This document shows positions 11,888 through 22,553 of a DNA stretch of 64,000 bases, piece after piece (position 1 is the stretch's first letter; every line of letters starts with the position of its first letter). The notes beneath the pieces were generated by a model. That model made no database searches. It had not been told where the DNA came from and was given only the letters and a program-made list of their open reading frames with translations. Made by a program: the position numbers and the translations under genes. The stretch lies in the NCBI GenBank assembly GCA_047967505.1, contig CM106539.1; one strand, 5' to 3'. The DNA is from Dipteris shenzhenensis (Eukaryota; Polypodiophyta; Polypodiopsida; Gleicheniales).

Positions 11888-13313
11888 GATGCAAATAAAG
11901 CAAAATCCCAAATGCTAGTGCCTCAAGAGAGAATCACACCAAATACTAGGTGCACCCAAATGTGTATGCCACAATAGAGTGAAATATCGCCAAAACTCAA
12001 AGCTCAAAGCATCTGACTCATGTGCATATACTATGCATCCATATGAGCAAATCTGGCCCAAAAGAAAATGCCAATAAGTGCCAAATGACTCAAGCATAAA
12101 CACTGTCCACTGGCATATGCATCAATAATGTCTCATCCAAGAGAGCATAGCACTATCAGTGCATTACCTGCAATGTTTCAAAGCTGTCCCTCAGCATAAA
12201 ATAGCATCCATGTGCAAAGCGTCCATAAAAAATAGCATCCGACAAGGCAATTTGGGCCTATCAGCGCATCCAACAAGGACCGCAATGCATCCAAATTGCC
12301 TATAAATCATCCACTGCAACACAATGCATACCACGAGAACGAGCGCACACTGCTCAAACTCACTGCTCAAACTACAACCAGAGTGATCTGCATAAGGTAT
12401 GCTCAAGAAATCATAGTCCCACGGTAATGAGCGCTACTGAAAATAGAACCTGAGATGCTTCAAAACATGGGCGCCATTGCATAATCGGACTCAGCAAGAA
12501 AATCTGCAAATATCTCTCTTCTGCCAGAACTCGAAAATCCCAACCGATGAGTGAGAAATGGGAGTCAACACTTATCCACTGCCATGTGGCATAAATCCAA
12601 GGTTTCAAAACCTTGGAATGAAAAATGCATAACAGAGAGACGAAATCGAATACACAGAGATTTATAACTTTGAAAATCCTCCACCGAATCATGCAAGAAC
12701 TGCTAGGTAGGGGTTTTTGGGCGTCCGAAACGCAATGGGACAGACGGTTTTGGAAACCGTGGTCTCAATCACTGGGTCCAACACACGGACTGAAAAACGT
12801 TTTTGGAAACAAAGCTATCTGTAAACTCCACCGGAGTGCGAATGATGAGCAACATAGAAGTTTTAGGACCTCCTGAGTCCACCGGAACTGACAGATCTTT
12901 GCAAATGGTTGCTCCAAACTTGAGTTCCAACACCCGGGCAAAAAACGCAGAAACTGACACAGTGAGTCAGAAATCCAATGAAATGATCCCAGATTCAAGA
13001 ATAAAGGTGTTTCCAGGCTCCTGAAGTAATGTGGACACCAAAAGCAAGCAATAGTTGCCTCTACAAGTCAATACGGAGTCTCTGTCATTGAACGGAACAG
13101 GGAAAAGCTCAAAAAAACGACTTTTTCTTTGAAAGCTCTTAATAGGCTCTCAAAACCACTTCGTAAAGCCAAAGTGACTTTTCCAAAGGTTCCTCCAAGG
13201 TCTCTGCACACTCGGATGCAAGTAAAGTCGCCCACAAAGCTTCCCACAGAGCTTCTCCTTCCTCCCACAGAGCTGCTGAGCTTCAAAGCATTCACGCACG
13301 CTCAGCTAGATCA
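11888..13313 (-). other. Long leader of element B
   Basis: About 1.4 kb between the primer site and the gag ATG, with no coding signature. The same leader is present in element C at 20328-21760. It should hold the packaging and dimerisation signals of the family. Short open frames inside it are broken differently in B and C and are not supported as genes. Confidence 0.75.
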
Positions 13314-13330
13314 CCCGGGCTCTGATACCA
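13314..13330 (-). other. Primer binding site of element B
   Basis: Minus strand TGGTATCAGAGCCCGGG lies two bases after the 5' LTR end. It is a perfect match to the plant initiator tRNA-Met 3' end over the usual 12 bases and then extends into more G/C. Confidence 0.93.
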
Positions 13331-13332
13331 GT

Positions 13333-13503
13333 TGAGAGTGCTTTCAACGGAAGCAAGAACGGAAGAAGGAGAGAGAGAGACAGAGAGCCACACAAGTTTT
13401 GGTGGGTGCAGAACCACCCTAATCTTCTTTTTCATTCATTTATATATGTGTTTGAGTATTGTACATAACTGGGGTTAAGGCACAGTGACCTTTAACCCCC
13501 ACA
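13333..13503 (-). repeat. 5' LTR of element B
   Basis: 171 bp, bounded TG/CA on the minus strand. It is followed on the right by the GCTTT target-site copy at 13504-13508. Confidence 0.95.
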
Positions 13504-14450
13504 GCTTTTGTGAATAAGTCTCCTACATGATGCTCCAAGAAACAATGAACTGCTTGAAGAGTTCCTTTCTCCACATGATGTTGTATGAAATGATAGCGGA
13601 TATCAATGTGTTTTGACCACTGATGATCTTTTGGATTCTTGCCCAATGCAATGGCACTTTGGTTATCACAAAAGATCAAGGTAGAACATCTTGGACTGCT
13701 CCAAGATCCTTCAAGAGCCCCCAAATCCATATTGGTTCACACACACACTATGTAAGAGATATATATTCATCTGCTTTTGTAAACAATGCCACAATGGCTT
13801 GCTTCTTGCTAGACCAAGATACAAAATGAGAATTCAACATGCATGTGTATCCTAAAATATTGGGTTTGGCATATGGGCTCTCTTTCATAATGCTATTATA
13901 CAATTCTTCTGTGGCATCAATTCATTCATGGATTTTACTACCTCTCAGAAGTTGATAGGTTCTTTAGCCTAAGCCACACAATACCTATATGTTGTTTACA
14001 ATATTCTGGGCTTCATGTCCTTAACAATGCTCTCTCCTTCATCCACTAGCTTTTTTGCTCACCTTGGTGATTGCTTGGATGATTAAGGCTTTTGGTTGAT
14101 GTCAGCATGACCATGAGCATATGCATTCTTTTCTTGGGAATTAGTAAAATGTCTAGAAAATATTCCCCCATTCCATTGACTGCTCATACTCATGCTAGGT
14201 AGATTGTCATCAAATATTTCACATTTTGTGGATGTCTATAATCTGCATCTCAACCAGTGGGTTCTATATTCTTCCATCTGATTCTATGTAACCATGGTGT
14301 CAGGTAGCTTGCTTTCTTCTACAACGTAGCTTTATAGTCCATGATGACACATGACATGTTCAGATTTAACATGTTTGCCTGTAGCAAAACACACCGTTCT
14401 TCACACAATCATCTTTTGATTGACAATCTTTGATCTAGGCAGGCATCTTA
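13504..14450 (-). pseudogene. Copia relic G, RNase H and upstream pol debris
   Basis: On the minus strand, 13504-13730 encodes copia RNase H: CDNQSAIALGKNPKDHQWSK, then HIDIRYHFIQHHVEKGTL and GDLFTKA, running into the left half at 7589-7663. Further right, at about 13760-13815, comes WSSKKQAIVALFTKADEYIS, the RNase H segment that should lie upstream, in another frame. Beyond about 13830 only scattered RT/integrase-like fragments can be suspected. The copy is heavily mutated and clearly older than elements A and B. Confidence is high for 13504-13820 and low for the rest. Confidence 0.75.
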
Positions 14451-14724
14451 CTTTTTAAAGTTCCTTCCTTTTCCCTTCAGCTTATTTTTTGGGCCTTGTT
14501 ACCAAAGGTGAAGGATGACCTACAACTTAAGAGGGGAAAATGCATGTTATGTACAAGTTCTAGTAAGTTGTACTCATTGTACAGGTTTCTACTACATAGT
14601 CAATGTGCTCTCATTCTTTTCCATTTTCTTTTTCAGTTTTGGATGCTACCATATGCATCAAACAAATCCCATAAAAGATCTTGTACATGCATCCTCTACT
14701 TACCCAGTGCAATTTAAGAGGGGG

Positions 14725-15480
<756 letters not shown>

Positions 15481-16483
15481 AATGAAAAGTTTTACTTGTG
15501 TTCTTCTTGAGGAACTTCATGGAAGATGTGATGGGAAGAATGGACAGAGATGATCTTGACTACTCATATGCTATAGCTAGTTTATTGAAGTCAAGTGATG
15601 TCATTGAGATACTAAAGGACCAAGACACAAATGCCTACATGTGCAAGTTGCTAAAGAGGTGATGAAGATTTTCAAGGGCATTGTAGATGCAAAGGAGATG
15701 GTTGGAGCTCATGATTCTACTAGTCTAAGTTGTGAAGCTTACACATCTCTTTTTAACATTTTTAAGTCTGCTCTTCTGGGAAAGTATAAGAAGTCTATAG
15801 TGCCACTACCCACACCTTAGTCTGTGAAGCTTGCATGACAAGAAACAAACCATTATGCTTGGACGGTACCATTATGTGTGAGAGAAATGCTTGGACGGTA
15901 CCATTATGTTAGGGGCACAATGACTTGGAAGAGTCAAAAGAAATTTGGATTGCAATCATTTGAGATTAATGCTTTCGACAATATTTTTGTGGATGTTGAG
16001 AAATTGCAACAAGCAATGGTCAAATTCTATGGCATGAGAGAAGATGGCAAGAGGAAATCCATGACAACATTGCAATTTACTTGGTCTCATTTTTTATATC
16101 ATGTATATCCAACTATTTTTCTCTTTTGTTGTATAGTAGTGCAATGGCAAGCTCATTTTTTTAATCAAAATGGATGTGGTCAAAGAATATAAGCTAGAGA
16201 GAGTGAGCATCTATATTATGAACAAAGCCTTATCCTTTGCTCAAGGGGGCGAGGAAGTTTAGCAAGATTTCTCACTTCAATATGAGAAATAAGTATGGTG
16301 GCTTATTGCATTTGAGACTCAAAAAGAGTGCCATGAGACATTGAAGTAGGTTCTAGAGAGAGCAAGAATCCGATCTATTCTCCAAAGACAAGAGGAAGGA
16401 AAACATTGATAGTGGATGGCCATGGAACATTTTGAGTTGAATGGCATCTTGCTGCTGATTGGAAAACCCTCAAGTGCTTGCAT
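15481..16483. other. Unassigned DNA with a short duplication
   Basis: No recognised gene. A 26-bp phrase, ATGCTTGGACGGTACCATTA with flanks, occurs twice near 15858 and 15889. A 104-codon frame at 15878-16192 has no motif I know. Confidence 0.4.
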
Positions 16484-16740
16484 GGTTGTGATATAGGAAC
16501 AAAATGCAATGTTCACATGCTTGTATTGCAGTGTTCTCAATGAAAACAAAAGGCAAGATTCACATGCCTATATTGTAGTGTTCTCAATGAAAGCAAAATG
16601 CAATGTTCACATGCCTGTATTATAGTGTTCTCAATGAAAGCAAAAGTGCTTGCACGGTTGTGATATAAGGGCAAAATGCAATGTTCACATGCCTGTATTG
16701 CAATGTTCTCAATGAAAGCAAAAGGCAAGATTACAATGAG
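16484..16740. repeat. Minisatellite, about 50-bp unit
   Basis: The phrases CACATGCCTGTATT and GTGTTCTCAATGAAAGCAAAA alternate through about four to five units with substitutions. Two longer units also contain a GTGCTTGCACGGTTGTGATA-like insert, so it is a two-level repeat. It is not protein coding. Confidence 0.8.
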
Positions 16741-16940
16741 AGAATGGCATTCTCTCTTGTAGCCAAACGCTAGCCCCCAATCATCACAAGAAGGATCCAA
16801 AGTGGGATCCCATCTTGCCCATCCCACTAGAGAGAGTGCACATATGTACTTTACATGTAGAACTACGCACACATAATAAGTTGCTATATTTGTATCTTGT
16901 TTATGCTTGGAATATGATTCAACAAGAAGTATTTGCCTGT

Positions 16941-17052
16941 TGCATTACACAAGCTAAGGAGTTTCTTTTAGAGATGGGATTCCATCTAGGACATGCTGCA
17001 TTACACAAGCTAAGGAGTTTCTTTTAGAGATGGGATTCCATCTAGGACATGC
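16941..17052. repeat. Perfect 56-bp tandem duplication
   Basis: The 56-bp unit starting TGCATTACACAAGCTAAGGA at 16941-16996 is repeated without a visible difference at 16997-17052. Identity implies a recent slip or duplication. Confidence 0.9.
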
Positions 17053-18810
17053 CAAACTTAAGGAGGACAAGAAAATGTCTAGGAAAACATAGAATCTTCC
17101 TAACAAAGTATCCATGGCTAGAGCAAAGGCAAGGAGATTCTTATCCAATCACAATCTTGAGAAAGAAAAACATACATTGTCAAAGTCCCTTGGGTTGGGA
17201 ATATTGGAATGCATTGTGTGAATGCATGAACAATAAGGCTTCACATCCTCAAGTAGCAACTTTGAGATAAAAAGTATGGAGAAATCTAGATGCATCAATA
17301 AACTTGCTTCGCCAGGGTTGATTAACGAGATGTATTATGAAAGGTTCAAGATGGCTTTGAAAGATTTTATGCAATTAATGGTGAAAGCATGGGGGAGTCA
17401 CACATTATGCATTCTTATATTATCAATCCTTCAACAAGTGAGGCCCTTGGAACTTGTAGCATGAAACTTGTTGATTGATCACTACCTTGTATGGACACTC
17501 ACTAGCCCTATGGCGACCTTGACATGTATAACATTGAAGCATGGTTTTTCTGTTCAAGCTATTCATATCCCTAGCCTTTTGGGAGATAGGGGCCATCTGG
17601 TATACTAGGATGTATTGATCAACCTACATTACATAATGACTTATATAGCTGGACTAGTTCCAAGGGTTCTCATATTTGAGAATAGTCACCCCAAATAAGG
17701 GTGTGGGTAATTCCTCTACTAACACTTGGTTCATTGGAGTGATTCAGAGCAGAGGTGGTTGAGGTCCCAGTATGGGTGGAGGTAATGGTGAAGCTTTGAG
17801 CCCTAAATTGTAGCTGGTTGGCAAGAGTGGCACCTTGTATAGCTCATAGCTTCATCGATAAGAATTGTTTGTGGTATAGGAGGATTTACTGGTGGCAGTG
17901 GGGGAGCTGCCCCATATGTGGGTTGTCCAACTGGGGGGTTATAGAAAGATGTCATGAAAATGAAAGTAGGCATGGTATAGACCCTGACCCACTAGGTACT
18001 TGGACTAACATACAAGGTTGGCTAGGTCTTGTAGGTTACATCTATGGTGCCCTAGGCACAGGCATATTGACATTGGGCATAGGTCTATATGGAGCAGCTA
18101 CCATATACAGAGTACTTTCTAGGCCAGTTTCCCAAGTAGGATATAAAGGGGGTCAAAAAATTGATGTTCCAAGCAATGTACCCTCCCTTGATTCATTATG
18201 GCCATTCATCTACACCACCAAATCTTGTGGCTTATGATCACCTAGTATCCTAGGCTCAAATGTATCATTGAATGAGGGTACTCCCTCATAGAAGCATACA
18301 TGCAATGTCTTAGTACTCATTGATATGATGGGAGTTGGTGCACTTCGCATGTCCTCCTTCATAGTTGGTTGGGGTGGGCACTGCTAGCATTCTACTCTGC
18401 CTAAAAAATGGATTAACCATCTCTGTTGGGCCTAACATCCCAAACCTCCCCATCATATTGGAAAAAGTTTCCTAAATCCAAGATGATATAGAAGGAGTGG
18501 GGGAATAAGATCAATCCAAGTTAGAGTTAGGAGCCATAGAGGCTCATGAATTTTAGTTTTCACCCATCTATCCATCAAAGCTCATGGAGTCTTTTGAGCT
18601 AGATATACCGGTCCATGTACTGAGCTCAGTGCTGAGTTCCTTGATGAGATGGGTGCATACTAGGTAAGTGGCTAGACAGGATGTTGTTGGATGCAATATC
18701 TTTTGGTTCAGGCTCAGTTGTTTACAATGACCTGCCCAAACCTCAGGGGCATGTATGTGGATCAGTGTAAGTGGCAAGCCCCCAGGTTGACTATACTGCC
18801 AGCTGGCAGT
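17053..18810. other. Unassigned DNA
   Basis: No gene could be recognised. The longest frame (139 codons, 17818-18237, plus strand) has a Gly-rich hydrophobic stretch near its middle but no domain I know. Neighbouring frames look like pieces of one decayed reading frame, so an ancient transposon gag is possible but unproven. Confidence 0.4.
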
Positions 18811-18817
18811 CAACAAG

Positions 18818-18893
18818 CTAATTCAGTGTGCGTTGAATTAGTTCTAATTTAGTGTGCACTGAATTAGTTCTAATTTAGTGTGCAGTGAATTAG
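18818..18893. repeat. Palindromic 26-bp tandem repeat, array 1
   Basis: Three units start at 18818, 18844 and 18870, an exact 26-bp period. Each is CTAATTYAGTG, a TG spacer, and an imperfect inverse arm ending GAATTAG. The arms are 11 bp with one to two mismatches. Confidence 0.85.
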
Positions 18894-19219
18894 GCTTACC
18901 CTTAGAATGTGTTGAATTAGGCTTATCCTTTGGGAGCATTAGATTAGCAATTCAGCATAGTGTCCAATGAATCTTAATCCAATGTGGTATACACTTGGCA
19001 ATTTTAGGGGGTTTAAGTGATTTATGTTCTATTATGTGGTTATCCTAATGTTAGCAATTTTGAAGAACTCCCAATTTCATAATTTTGATTCTGTAGCCCC
19101 TTTTTAGCATTTGTTGGCTTCAAGTTTAGTGTTTTAGGGGTGGGTGTGAGTAATGAATTCATTGATGGTCAAACGTATGGACTTTAGTTCTAGTTCAAGC
19201 CGTGACTTGTGTTGACCTA

Positions 19220-19298
19220 CTAATTCAATGCATGCTAAATTAGTACTAATTTAATGTGCACTAAATTAGAACTAGTTCAATGTGGACTAAATTATTAG
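19220..19298. repeat. Palindromic 26-bp tandem repeat, array 2
   Basis: Three units of the same family start at 19220, 19246 and 19272, again with a 26-bp period. Typical sequence is CTAATTTAATG, TG, CACTAAATTAG. The third unit is longer and degenerate. Confidence 0.82.
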
Positions 19299-19311
19299 TT
19301 CAACACGCATT

Positions 19312-19450
19312 GAATCGAGGAGTTGAATTTTTCCTGAGTGTGTATTGGCACATTAAATTCAAGTTAATTTCCCATTTTCTTGAGTGTGTATTAAATCAAG
19401 GAGTTGAATTTTTCCTGAGTGTGTATTGGCACATTACTTTCCCATTTCAC
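19312..19450. repeat. Direct duplication of about 55 bp
   Basis: The phrase GAGTTGAATTTTTCCTGAGT followed by GTGTATTGGCACATTA occurs near 19319 and again near 19402, separated by about 30 bp. Confidence 0.8.
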
Positions 19451-19984
19451 TGGTAGTCCTAGGCACAACATGACTGAGCAATAATTCGAGAAGTGAAATG
19501 CATAAAGTACACAATATAGAAAGCACATGAAATGGAAGAGAAAGAGAGACACCGATATACATGGTTCACCTAGTGTGGGCTACATTCACGAAGAAATAGC
19601 CAATCTATGTTTTCCTTATCCAACAAGTGAGAAGATACATGATAAAGTAGTATATACACTGCTCTCCCTATATGTGCGCCACACTCTTAGCTTACAATTT
19701 TGATCACACAATTGATGTGCAACTCGTGTACCAATTTTCATGTATTTTTCGCTTTAGGGGAGTTGCCCCCAAACCCTCGCCAAGAGGGGCCTAATGGATG
19801 TTGACGATGCCCCTTGGAACCCCCCGGTGATATCCTAGGGGGGAGCTGCTCCCCTCCTACCCCTCTTTCATGGAACGGGTATAAGCCCGCCTTGGTCCAA
19901 AGCATAGCTTAAAAAAAACCTTTGAAAAAGGATCAATCTCCACATACAACATGCAATTGTTGTCAGTTGTTGTTAAGTGTCAAG
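19451..19984. other. Unassigned DNA
   Basis: No gene found. A C/G-richer stretch at about 19750-19900 contains short complementary runs (GGGGAGCTGCTCCCC at about 19841) that could form a hairpin. Confidence 0.4.
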
Positions 19985-20062
19985 CTAATTCAATGTGCCA
20001 GAGAAAATTCAATGTGCTTGAGCTAATTCATTAGTAATTCAACATGGCATTGAATTAGGCTT
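19985..20062. repeat. Degenerate palindromic units, array 3
   Basis: CTAATTCAATGTGC and TAATTCAACATGGCATTGAA with TTAG belong to the same palindromic family as the arrays at 18818 and 19220, but the period is lost. Confidence 0.6.
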
Positions 20063-20134
20063 AGTTCTATGTGTTCTTCTTGCACAGTGTCACTGACATA
20101 ATTTTTAAATTTCTTTGATATCTCATGATTTCTA

Positions 20135-20308
20135 TGTAAGGGTTTTTGTCCCAAGGGGGTACTACGCTACCTATTCTACCTATTGCAAACAAGAAATATA
20201 TAAATTAATGAAAAAGAAGATTAGGGTGGTTCTACACCCACCAAAACTTGTGGCTCTCTGTCTCTCTCTCTCCTTCTTCCGTTCTTGCTTCCGTTGAGAG
20301 CACTCTCA
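20135..20308 (+). repeat. 5' LTR of element C
   Basis: 174 bp from TGTAAGGGTTTTTG to AGCACTCTCA. From about 20196 onward it matches the B LTR closely. The first 60 bp are poorly alignable apart from general layout, so the LTR head has diverged or been exchanged. ATATATAAAT at about 20197 is the TATA candidate. Confidence 0.82.
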
Positions 20309-20310
20309 AC

Positions 20311-20327
20311 TGGTATCAGAGCCCGGG
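20311..20327 (+). other. Primer binding site of element C
   Basis: TGGTATCAGAGCCCGGG, identical to that of element B and complementary to the initiator tRNA-Met 3' end. Confidence 0.93.
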
Positions 20328-21760
20328 TGATCTAGCTGAGCGTGCATGAATGCTTGAAGCTTAGCAGCTCTGTGGGAAGAAGGAGAAGCTCTGTGGGAAG
20401 CTTTGTGGGTGACTTTACTTGCATCCGAGTGTGCAGAGACCTTGGAGGAACCTTTGGAAAAGTCACTTTGGCTTTGCGAAGTGGTTTTGAGAGCCTGTTA
20501 AGTGGTTTCAAAGAAAAAGTCGTTTTTTGAGCTTTTCCCTATTTTGTTCGATGACAGAGACTCCGTATTAACTTGTAGAGGCAAATATTGCTTGCTTTTG
20601 GTGTCCACATTACTTCAGGAGCTTGGAAACACCTTCATTCTTGAATCTGGGATCATTCCATTGGATTTCTGACTCATTGTGTCAGTTTCTGCGTTTTTTG
20701 CCCGGGTGTTGGAACTCAAGTTTGGAGCAACCATTTGCAGATCTGTCAGTTCTAGTGGACTCAGGAGGTCCTAAAACTTCTATGTTGCTCATCATTTACA
20801 CTCCGGTGGAGTTTACAAACAGCTCTGTTTTCAAAAACGTTTTTCAGTCCGTGTGTTGGACCCAGTGATTGAGACCACGGTTTCCAAAACTGTCTATCCC
20901 ATTGCGTTCCAGACGCCCAAAAACCCCTACCTATCAGTTCTTGTGCGATTCGGTGGAGGATTTTTAGAGTTATAGATCTCTGTGTATTCGATTTCGTCTC
21001 TCTGTTATGCATTTTTCATTCTAAGGTATTGAAACCTTAGATTTATGCCACATGGCAGTGGATAAGTGTTGACTCCCATTTCTCACTCATCGGTTGGGAT
21101 TTTGGAGTTTTGGCAGAAGAGAGATATTTGCAGATTTTCTTGTTGAGTCCGATTATGTAATGGCGCCCATGTTTTGAGGCATCTCAGGTTCTATTTTTAG
21201 TAGCGCTCATTACCATGGGACTATGATTTCTTGAGCATACCTTATGCAGATCACTCTGGTTGCAGTTTGAGCAGTGTGCGCTCATTTGTGGTATGCATTG
21301 GGTTGCAGTGGATGATTTATAGGCCATTTGAATGCATTATGGTCCTTATTGGATGCACTGATAGGCCCAAATTGCCTTGTGGGATGCTATTTTTTATGGA
21401 CGCTTTGCACATGGATGCTATTTTATGCTGAGGGATGGCTTTGACACATTGCAGGTGATGCACTGATAGTGCTATGCTCTCTTGGATGAGATATTATTAA
21501 TGCATATGCCAGTGGACGGTGTTTATGCTTGAGTCATTTGGCACTTATTGGCATTTTGGATTGCCATTGCAGTTGGCATTTTCTTTTGGGCCAGATTTGC
21601 TCATATGGATGCATAGTATATGCGCATGAGTCAGATGCTTTGAGCTTTGAGTTTTGGTGATATTTCAGTCTATTGTGGCATACACATTTGGGTGCACCTG
21701 GTATTTGGTGTGATTCTCTCTTGTATGCACTAGCATTTGGGATTTTGTTTTATTTGCATT
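20328..21760 (+). other. Long leader of element C
   Basis: 1.43-kb leader homologous to 11888-13313 of element B. It is non-coding by appearance, and the few short frames are not conserved between the two copies. Confidence 0.75.
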
Positions 21761-22553
21761 ATGGCATCCTCTTCCATGTCTGAAAAGGAGTTTTTCAACA
21801 TTAAAAAGTTTGATGGGACAAACTTTTCATTGTGGAAAGAACAGATAAGGGATGTGCTTATTCAAAAGAAGCAGATTAAACCCTTGGCAGGGATTGAAGC
21901 TAAGCCTGCAAATATATCTGAGGATGATTGGAATGAGTTGGATGCGTTAGCAAAGTCTACTATTAGACTTCATCTTGCAGAGTCAGTTTATTTCATAGTA
22001 GTAAATGAGCAGACTACGGAAGATTTGTGGAAGAAACTATGTGCCACTTATGAGAAGGAAACTGCCTCTAATAAAGTTTACCTCATGAAGAGGTTATTTG
22101 AGCTGCAGATGAAGGAAGGGGTCTCCATTGCTTCTCACTTGAATGAATTCAATATTATTTTCATCCAAGCTTTAGGCTCAGAAGATGAATTTTGATGCGG
22201 AGACTAAGGAAATATTTCTCTTATGTTCATTGCCATCCTCATGGGATACCTTCCATACAGCTGTCAGTAACTCTGCACCTGGTGGAGTACTGAAATTTGA
22301 TGATGTTGTGGGTAGCTTGTTGGCCGAGGAGATTAGACGGAAGTCTATGGACGGCAACAAGCAGGATGCAGCCTTAAATGTGCAAAGGGGCAGATCACAG
22401 TTCAGGGGGAAGTCCCAAGAAAGAGGGAAGTCTCGTAGCAAATCCAGGCCACGGAACATTGAGTGTTACCACTGTGGCAAGAAGGACCATATGAAAAAGG
22501 ATTGCTACAAGCTGAAAAGAGAGCAAAAGGATAAGAAAAAGAATGCAAATTGA
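21761..22553 (+). pseudogene. Element C gag
   Basis: Starts at ATG 21761 (MASSSMSEKEFFNIKKFDG). The UBN2-type gag domain is intact up to about 22165, where a small change relative to B shifts the frame. The remainder is readable from 22185 with FLLCSLPSSWDTF, an Arg/Ser/Gly-rich basic stretch and the knuckle CYHCGKKDHMKKDC (22464-22505). A TGA at 22551-22553 then stops the frame exactly where element B has TGG. This stop is in frame with the pol frame that follows, so one G-to-A change separates gag from pol. Confidence 0.92.

Larger units (their letters stand above)
7664..13503 (-). mobile_element. Copia element B, structurally complete, minus strand
   Basis: 5.84-kb Ty1/copia element transcribed leftwards. 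Identical-length LTRs (171 bp) at both ends differ at two positions by eye. GCTTT flanks it at 7659-7663 and 13504-13508. A tRNA-iMet primer site, a leader of about 1.4 kb, gag, protease, integrase, RT and RNase H are all present. Small indels in gag, at the gag-pol junction and between integrase and RT break the polyprotein, but the RT active site is intact. Very similar LTRs suggest a recent insertion. It is the same family as element C at 20135. Confidence 0.96.
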
